Assembly (NCBI GenBank): GCA_937884735.1
Contig: CAKZYI010000386.1
Location: 1-8,070, forward strand
Source of the DNA: an uncultured Pleurocapsa sp.
Lineage (GTDB): Bacteria > Cyanobacteriota > Cyanobacteriia > Cyanobacteriales > Xenococcaceae
Length of the DNA stretch: 8,070 nt
Direction: 5' to 3'
The notes under the pieces were generated by a model, which was not told the origin of the DNA, ran no database searches, and saw only the letters and a list, made by a program, of their open reading frames with translations. Of the stretch, positions 1-4,198 are shown one piece after another; within the stretch, counting starts at the first letter, position 1, and every line of letters starts with the position of its first letter. The translations under genes and the position numbers were made by a program.

Positions 1-1
1 T

Positions 2-82
2 GAAGCTTTGATTGAATGTTGTCCAGAAGATAAACTTGATGGCTTGTTGCAGACTTATCTTCAAGAACAAATGAATAATTAA
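2..82 (+). CDS. 3' end of an unidentified upstream gene (partial)
   Basis: An open frame enters from the left edge and ends at TAA 80-82, giving 26 residues that start EALIECCPEDKLDGLLQTYL and finish MNN. The piece is acidic and mostly helical in character, with a Cys-Cys pair. In many cyanobacteria sufB would be expected here. This tail lacks the conserved SufB C-terminus (the ELNRLI/LEMEG type ending known from the family), so I do not call it sufB. The gene lies on the same strand as the suf genes, 181 bp before sufC, and is separated from it by a promoter/operator region. No function can be assigned from so short a piece, and chance openness of 27 codons cannot be excluded. Confidence 0.5.
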   Translation, partial: EALIECCPEDKLDGLLQTYLQEQMNN

Positions 83-142
83 ACTTTTCCCATCCATTAT
101 CTCACCCAGAAAACTTTCATTATTGATTAAAAACATCTAAAC

Positions 143-148
143 TATACT
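143..148 (+). promoter_or_regulatory. suf promoter: Candidate -10 element of the sufCDS promoter
   Basis: TATACT is a near-consensus -10 hexamer. No good -35 sits at the ideal distance: TTATTG at 120-125 gives a 17-bp spacer, while TTGATT at 123-128 gives only 14 bp. Transcription would begin near 155, inside the inverted repeat at 150-169, leaving a leader of about 110 nt before the sufC start. A -10 abutting a repressor-type palindrome is what a SufR-repressed promoter would look like. Assignment rests on pattern only. Confidence 0.45.
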
Positions 149-149
149 T

Positions 150-169
150 AAACAACATTTTTGTTGTTT
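150..169. promoter_or_regulatory. SufR-type operator (CAAC-N6-GTTG inverted repeat)
   Basis: AAACAACA and TGTTGTTT form a perfect 8-bp inverted repeat around TTTT. Its core, 153-166, is exactly CAAC-N6-GTTG. From the literature as I know it, this is the motif bound by SufR, the Fe-S-containing repressor of cyanobacterial suf genes. It lies just downstream of a TATACT -10 element and upstream of sufC, so repression by blocking initiation is plausible. The alternative is a weak intrinsic terminator for the upstream gene, but the stem has only two G-C pairs and the following T-run is short. sufR itself is not in the window. Confidence 0.6.
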
Positions 170-263
170 TAATACCAAGAAACAAATTTAGTTCTCATCC
201 CTTGTTCTACATGAGGTTGGGAGTCTGCAAATCAATAATCAAAAATTGTATATTTAACAAACA

Positions 264-1040
264 ATGAGCGAAACAATTTTATCAATACGTAATCTAACAG
301 CAAACGTTGACGGCACACCTATCTTAAAAGGTGTCAATTTAGAAATTAAAGCGGGGGAAGTCCACGCTATCATGGGGCGCAACGGCTCTGGAAAAAGCAC
401 CTTATCTAAGATTATTGCAGGACATCCTGACTATGAAGTAACGGGTGGAGAGATTATTTATCAAGGAGAAAGTATTCTCGATCAAGAGCCTAACGAAAGA
501 GCCAATAGCGGTATATTTTTAGCTTTTCAATATCCATTAGCAATTCCTGGGGTAAGCAACTTAGACTTTATGCGGGTTGCTTATAACGCCAAGCAAAAGT
601 ACTTGGGTTTAGAAGAAATCGATACTTTTGATTTTGAAGACTTGATCGAAGAGAAGCTAGAAGTAGTAAAAATGAATCCTAGCTTTCTAGCCAGAAGTTT
701 AAATGAAGGATTTTCTGGTGGAGAAAAAAAACGCAACGAAATCCTTCAGATGGCGTTGTTGGATCCAACTTTAACAATCTTAGATGAAATTGATTCTGGT
801 TTAGATATTGATGCCCTCAGAATCGTTTCTGATGGAGTAAATCAGTTAAAGACTCCTGACAAGGGTTATTTAGTAATCACCCACTACCAAAGATTATTGG
901 ATTATATCGAACCAGATGTAGTTCACGTGATGAAAGACGGCGAGATTATTACTAGTGGTGGTAAAGAACTTGCATTAGAATTAGAAAGTCGTGGCTATGA
1001 CTTTCTTGACGATAAATCTACTGCGGGGGTAGGAGTTTAA
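264..1040 (+). CDS. sufC: SufC, Fe-S cluster assembly ATPase
   Basis: SufC is the soluble ABC-type ATPase of the SUF system. It binds SufB and SufD, and its ATP hydrolysis drives rearrangement of the SufB-SufC-SufD scaffold that builds Fe-S clusters in the cytoplasm. The 258-residue protein has the expected full length and all nucleotide-binding motifs: Walker A GRNGSGKST (38-46), Q-loop FQYP (88-91), the ABC signature SGGEKKR (151-157), Walker B ILDE (172-175) with D-loop SGLD (178-181), and the switch histidine in ITH (H207). The FSGGEKKRNEI and LDEIDSGLDIDALR contexts are characteristic of SufC rather than of transporter ATPases. There are no membrane segments. The ATG at 264 gives the normal N-terminus MSETILSIRNL; no clear Shine-Dalgarno precedes it, which is common in cyanobacteria. 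Its stop codon overlaps the sufD start by one base, indicating coupled translation. It is probably controlled by SufR through the 150-169 site. Confidence 0.97.
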   Translation: MSETILSIRNLTANVDGTPILKGVNLEIKAGEVHAIMGRNGSGKSTLSKIIAGHPDYEVTGGEIIYQGESILDQEPNERANSGIFLAFQYPLAIPGVSNLDFMRVAYNAKQKYLGLEEIDTFDFEDLIEEKLEVVKMNPSFLARSLNEGFSGGEKKRNEILQMALLDPTLTILDEIDSGLDIDALRIVSDGVNQLKTPDKGYLVITHYQRLLDYIEPDVVHVMKDGEIITSGGKELALELESRGYDFLDDKSTAGVGV

Positions 1041-2353
1041 TGGCAGTACAAATTCCCTTTGCAACTGTTTCTAAGGTAAATAAAACTGTTGCAGTAGAAG
1101 ATATTTTCTTTACTGGTTTGCTAGAGCAATGTCAGATAAATGAAAACGAACCTGAGTGGTTGCAAAATACTCGTCAACAGGCTAAATCTTGGCTATCTCA
1201 TTTATCTGTACCAAGTCGCAAAGATGAAGACTGGCGTTTTGTCGATCTATCCGATTTAACCGCAGGAAAGTTTGTCGAGCCAGCATCAAAAGAGGCATCT
1301 TATGAAACATCTTTACAAGAAACCAAAAACAACCGTTTAGTCTTTGTTAACGGAACATATAATGCAGAACTTTCTAATGTTACAGCATTGCCAAAGGGCA
1401 TATATGCAGGTAATTTAACCAATCTGCCTCAAAAACATCAGGCTAAGACATATTTTGCTCAACAGCATGGAATGCAGGATGCTTTTACTAGCTTAAACAC
1501 CGCAGGCGGTAATGATGTGGCAGTCATTTGGGCGAGTAAAAACGCAGTAATTGAAACTCCCATTCACTTACTGTTTATTACTGATGGTGAAAAAAAAGCT
1601 GCTTTTACTCAGCCTCGCATTTTAGTGGTGGCAGAATCAAACTCTAATTTTTCTTTGTTAGAAGAATATACAGGGTTGGGAGAATATTTCACCAACGCAG
1701 TGACAGAAATATATGTTAAAGATAATGCCAGGATAAATCATACTCGCCTACAAGAAGAGTCAACTGTTAGCTATCACATTGGCAAAGCTCGTGATAGTCA
1801 CTATACAATTAGTGAAATTAACTTGGGTGCAAAACTGTTTCGTCATAACCCAGAAATATTGCAGCAGGGAGAACAAACTGTCAGCAATCTCAATGGGTTG
1901 ACTGTAGCGATGGGGAAACAAACTTCTGATACCCATAGTATTATTGCTCTGACTAAACAAAGCGGTATTACGAACCAACTCCATAAATGTATTGTAGGCG
2001 ATCGCGCCCATACAGTGTTTAACGGCAAAGTATTTGTCACTAAAGAAGCACAAATGACGGATGCTACCCAGCTAAATCGTAACCTGATGATTTCTCCCAA
2101 AGCAAGGGTAGATACCAAGCCAGAATTACAAATAACTGCCGATAACGTTAAGTGCGCTCATGGTGCAACGGTAAGCCAACTAGAAGCCGATGAAATATTC
2201 TATCTTCGTAGCCGTGGTTTGAGTGAAAATGATGCCATTCAACTATTGATCGATGCTTTTGCAACAGAAATAATTGATCGCGTTGATATTGAATCACTAC
2301 GTAATAGAGTCAAGAAAACAATCGAGCAGAAAATAAAAGAAGCTAATGGCTAA
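1040..2353 (+). CDS. sufD: SufD, Fe-S cluster assembly scaffold subunit
   Basis: SufD pairs with SufB and a SufC dimer in the SufBC2D complex that assembles nascent Fe-S clusters from SufS-derived sulfur. The 437-residue protein has the family's usual length. It has a variable helical N-terminus with the LSVPSRKDEDWRFVDLSDL segment (about 55-73), the hallmark R-KDEDWR region of SufD, followed by the beta-helical SufBD core (about 170-400). The C-terminal family block NVKCAHGATVSQLEADEIFYL includes C372 and H374; the histidine matches the conserved SufD His implicated at the SufB-SufD cluster-forming interface. The ATG at 1040 shares its A with the sufC TAA (TAATG), and AGGAG at 1031-1035 inside sufC can serve as its ribosome-binding site, so translation is likely coupled to SufC. 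The stop codon falls inside a heptanucleotide repeat. A HIP1 octamer lies in the coding sequence at 1998-2005. Confidence 0.96.
   Translation: MAVQIPFATVSKVNKTVAVEDIFFTGLLEQCQINENEPEWLQNTRQQAKSWLSHLSVPSRKDEDWRFVDLSDLTAGKFVEPASKEASYETSLQETKNNRLVFVNGTYNAELSNVTALPKGIYAGNLTNLPQKHQAKTYFAQQHGMQDAFTSLNTAGGNDVAVIWASKNAVIETPIHLLFITDGEKKAAFTQPRILVVAESNSNFSLLEEYTGLGEYFTNAVTEIYVKDNARINHTRLQEESTVSYHIGKARDSHYTISEINLGAKLFRHNPEILQQGEQTVSNLNGLTVAMGKQTSDTHSIIALTKQSGITNQLHKCIVGDRAHTVFNGKVFVTKEAQMTDATQLNRNLMISPKARVDTKPELQITADNVKCAHGATVSQLEADEIFYLRSRGLSENDAIQLLIDAFATEIIDRVDIESLRNRVKKTIEQKIKEANG
1998..2005. repeat. HIP1 octamer GCGATCGC (in sufD)
   Basis: Perfect highly iterated palindrome 1, a cyanobacterial genomic signature. 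It lies within the sufD coding sequence. Confidence 0.9.
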
Positions 2354-2365
2354 TAGCTAATAGCT
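2342..2365 (+). repeat. Heptanucleotide tandem repeat (GCTAATR)3 across the sufD stop
   Basis: GCTAATG, GCTAATA, GCTAATA and a fourth partial unit GCTAG follow each other without spacing. The unit length is seven bases, the size typical of the short tandemly repeated repetitive (STRR) sequences known from cyanobacteria. The array includes the last sense codons and TAA stop of sufD (2351-2353) and continues into the sufD-sufS gap. Each unit contains a TAA or TAG in at least one frame. Confidence 0.7.
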
Positions 2366-2408
2366 AGTCCACTCCCAACGTAGTCTATTAACTACACAAC
2401 TACAGTAA

Positions 2409-3671
2409 ATGACTTTAATCCAAGAAAAAACTTTAGGCGATCGCGTTAGAAAAGACTTTCCTATCTTACATCAGAAGGTCAATGACAACCCTTTAATTTA
2501 TTTTGACAGTGCTGCTTCTTCCCAGAAACCCCAAGCGGTATTAGACGTGCTGCAACACTACTACAAAAGAGATAATGCTAACGTACACCGTGGCGCACAT
2601 ACTCTAAGCGGGAGGGCAACTGATGCCTATGAAGGTGCGCGGGATAAAGTCGCTGGGTTTATTAATGCTGCTTCTCGTGATGAGATTGTATATACTCGCA
2701 ATGCCAGCGAAGCAATCAACTTGGTGGCATACAGTTGGGGTTTGGCTAATCTTAATCAAGGAGATGAGATTATTCTTTCGGTGATGGAACACCATAGCAA
2801 TATTGTTCCTAGGCAGAATATCGCTGAAAAAACTGGTGCAGTATTAAAGTATGTCGAATTAACTCCAGCAGAAGAGTTTGATTTTGAACAGTATAAATCC
2901 CTGCTATCAGATAAGACAAAATTGGTATCGATAGTTCATGTATCCAATACCTTGGGTGTAATTAATCCCGTCGAGGCTATTACCCAAGAAGCTCACCAAC
3001 ACGGCGCAAAAGTCTTAATCGATGCCTGTCAAAGCGTGCCTCATATGCCCATCGATGTACAAGCAATAGATTGCGATTGGCTCGTGGCTTCAGGACACAA
3101 AATGTGTGCTACTACAGGCATTGGTTTCCTTTACGGCAAAAAAGAAATTTTGCTAGCAATGCCTCCCTTTATGGGCGGTGGAGAAATGATTGATGAGGTA
3201 TTTCTAGACCATTCGACCTATGGCGATTTACCCCACAAATTTGAAGCGGGTACACCTGCTATTGGTGAAGCGATCGCATTAGGGGCAGCAGTAGATTATC
3301 TTAATAACATCGGCATGGATAATATTCATGCCTACGAAGAAGAATTAACCACCTATTTATTCAAGAAACTAGAAACTATTCCCAGCCTCAGAATTTATGG
3401 TGCTAAACCCACCCCAGAAGGTAAGTGTAGAGCCGCATTAGCAGCATTTAACGTTGAGGGAATACACGCCAGCGATTTAGCAACTCTGCTAGATCACGAT
3501 GGTATTGCCATACGCTCTGGACATCACTGTACCCAACCACTACACCGTATTTTTAATGCCTCTGGTAGTGCTAGAGCAAGTCTATATTTTTACAATACTC
3601 GCCAAGAAATTGATGCTTTTGTCAAAGCTTTAAAAAGTACAATTGATTTCTTTCAAAGTATGAATGAATAG
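2409..3671 (+). CDS. sufS: SufS, group II cysteine desulfurase
   Basis: SufS is a PLP-dependent desulfurase that removes sulfur from L-cysteine as a protein persulfide and supplies it, usually through SufE, to the SufBCD scaffold. The 420-residue protein is full length. Visible family residues are the N-terminal LIYFDSAASSQKP motif (29-41), the EHHSN segment with H128-H129 that stacks on PLP, the cofactor aspartate in LIDACQS (D205), the PLP Schiff-base lysine in SGHKMC (K231), and the catalytic persulfide cysteine in RSGHHCTQP (C374). RSGHHC with a short catalytic loop marks group II (SufS/CsdA) rather than IscS/NifS. There is no signal peptide; it acts in the cytosol. It starts 55 bp after sufD, in the same operon, without a clear Shine-Dalgarno. 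HIP1 copies lie at 2437-2444 and 3270-3277. sufE is not in the window. Confidence 0.97.
   Translation: MTLIQEKTLGDRVRKDFPILHQKVNDNPLIYFDSAASSQKPQAVLDVLQHYYKRDNANVHRGAHTLSGRATDAYEGARDKVAGFINAASRDEIVYTRNASEAINLVAYSWGLANLNQGDEIILSVMEHHSNIVPRQNIAEKTGAVLKYVELTPAEEFDFEQYKSLLSDKTKLVSIVHVSNTLGVINPVEAITQEAHQHGAKVLIDACQSVPHMPIDVQAIDCDWLVASGHKMCATTGIGFLYGKKEILLAMPPFMGGGEMIDEVFLDHSTYGDLPHKFEAGTPAIGEAIALGAAVDYLNNIGMDNIHAYEEELTTYLFKKLETIPSLRIYGAKPTPEGKCRAALAAFNVEGIHASDLATLLDHDGIAIRSGHHCTQPLHRIFNASGSARASLYFYNTRQEIDAFVKALKSTIDFFQSMNE
2437..2444. repeat. HIP1 octamer GCGATCGC (5' part of sufS)
   Basis: Perfect HIP1 octamer close to the start of sufS, encoding part of GDRV. Confidence 0.9.
3270..3277. repeat. 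HIP1 octamer GCGATCGC (in sufS)
   Basis: Perfect HIP1 octamer inside sufS, encoding part of EAIA. Confidence 0.9.
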
Positions 3672-3741
3672 ATTTGTTTCTGTTGTGAGATATGAGGTGG
3701 AAGCGATCGTATTTTATCTCGGTTTTATTATTTATTTATAA

Positions 3742-3753
3742 AAGCGATCGCTT
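3742..3753. repeat. HIP1 within a 12-bp palindrome
   Basis: AAGCGATCGCTT is a perfect 12-bp palindrome containing the HIP1 octamer at 3744-3751, in the non-coding region after sufS. Confidence 0.85.
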
Positions 3754-3774
3754 GAGCTATAGCGGTAGACTATT

Positions 3775-3794
3775 CTTTTCAAATGAAAAGTTTT
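3775..3794 (+). terminator. Weak candidate terminator of the suf operon
   Basis: CTTTTC and GAAAAG flank AAAT and are followed by TTTT (3791-3794), about 100 nt after the sufS stop. The stem is only 6 bp with two G-C pairs, so it would be a poor intrinsic terminator. It is listed because it is the first hairpin with a T-run after sufS. The much longer hairpin at 4109-4143 is the other candidate. Confidence 0.25.
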
Positions 3795-3880
3795 AAATGT
3801 AGATGTCAATGATCGTAAACAGAAAGATTGAATATTTTTCTAATTTTTATAATTGACTTCTTTGAAATTTTAGTATTTAA

Positions 3881-3888
3881 GCGATCGC
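3881..3888. repeat. HIP1 octamer GCGATCGC (intergenic)
   Basis: Last perfect HIP1 copy in the window. None is present from here to the end, a distance of nearly 4.2 kb. Confidence 0.9.
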
Positions 3889-4063
3889 GGTCGTAAATTA
3901 ATCTATTTAATATTCATTAAAAGCAATACATAAGCGATATTCAATAGACTTATTTACTATTTTAATAATAGTTATTACTGTAGTAAGAAGAATAATAAAA
4001 TAAGCTGTGATCTTATCCTATTTAACATAGTGATTCTGTAACAAACAACTGCTTATAAGTATG

Positions 4064-4093
4064 TTGTGAAGATGCAAAAATACTTTGTAATAT
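4064..4093 (+). promoter_or_regulatory. Candidate promoter of the toxin gene
   Basis: TTGTGA (4064-4069) and TAATAT (4088-4093) are separated by 18 bp and resemble sigma-70-type -35 and -10 elements; TATAAA at 4091-4096 overlaps the latter. The start of transcription would fall near 4100, just ahead of the hairpin at 4109-4143. An imperfect dyad (ACAAC 4045-4049, GTTGT 4063-4067, with CTTATAAG 4052-4059 near its centre) overlaps the -35. In such AT-rich DNA chance matches are common, so confidence is low. Confidence 0.3.
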
Positions 4094-4108
4094 AAAAGAC
4101 ATTTTTTG

Positions 4109-4146
4109 AAAGATTTTCTACATTGGAGATGTAGAAAATCTTTTTT
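4109..4146 (+). terminator. Strong 15-bp hairpin plus T6, terminator or leader attenuator
   Basis: AAAGATTTTCTACAT (4109-4123) pairs perfectly with ATGTAGAAAATCTTT (4129-4143) around the 5-nt loop TGGAG, and the T-run extends from 4141 to 4146. This has the form of an intrinsic terminator for + strand transcription. It could end suf read-through transcripts 440 nt after sufS. If transcription of the toxin gene starts near 4100, it would act inside that leader as an attenuator or 5'-stabilising hairpin. On the minus strand no T-run follows, so it points one way only. The stem contains few G-C pairs (three), so its efficiency is uncertain. Confidence 0.5.
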
Positions 4147-4164
4147 CTTTGTTTATAAACAAAG
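4147..4164. promoter_or_regulatory. 18-bp perfect palindrome in the toxin-gene leader
   Basis: CTTTGTTTATAAACAAAG is a perfect 9+9 palindrome beginning directly after the T-run of the preceding hairpin and ending 34 bp before the ATG of the toxin gene. A loopless symmetric site of this size is more like a protein-binding operator than an RNA hairpin. The binding protein, if any, is unknown. Confidence 0.4.
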
Positions 4165-4198
4165 TTACAATTTACCCTTCATTTTTGCGTTTTTCACC

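Larger units (their letters stand above)
3672..4105. other. AT-rich intergenic region between sufS and the toxin locus
   Basis: No coding sequence can be supported here on either strand: stop codons are frequent in every frame and no credible start with coding character is visible. The stretch contains two perfect HIP1 octamers (3744-3751 and 3881-3888) and a one-mismatch copy (3703-3710), the palindrome GCTATAGC (3756-3763), a small hairpin at 3775-3790, and a promoter-like pair near 4064-4093 with an imperfect dyad overlapping its upstream half. With the structured leader that follows, it separates the housekeeping suf operon from the accessory genes. Confidence 0.7.

Noticed and set aside
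150..169. Intrinsic terminator of the upstream gene
   Set aside because: The stem is only 8 bp with two G-C pairs and a short T-run. The exact CAAC-N6-GTTG core and adjacent -10 box fit an operator better, though a dual role is possible.
517..546. Transposase or insertion-sequence ends flanking the toxin block
   Set aside because: No transposase frame or long terminal inverted repeats were found anywhere in the window, so acquisition by an insertion sequence cannot be supported.
1760..2118. Minus-strand open frames inside sufD
   Set aside because: They lie wholly within a well-supported sufD reading frame, have no recognisable domain, and overlap each other.
2604..2795. Minus-strand open frame inside sufS
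   Set aside because: It is antisense to the conserved SufS core, short and featureless.
3703..3888. CRISPR-like spaced repeats made of GCGATCGC
   Set aside because: These are HIP1 octamers, too short and irregularly spaced for a CRISPR array.
4106..4198. 31-residue hydrophobic N-terminal extension of the toxin from a TTG codon
   Set aside because: The extension is encoded by the perfect hairpin, its T-run and the adjacent palindrome, and the DUF4347 domain fits a start at ATG 4199. Its hydrophobic character comes from the T-rich DNA. It is kept only as a minor alternative start.
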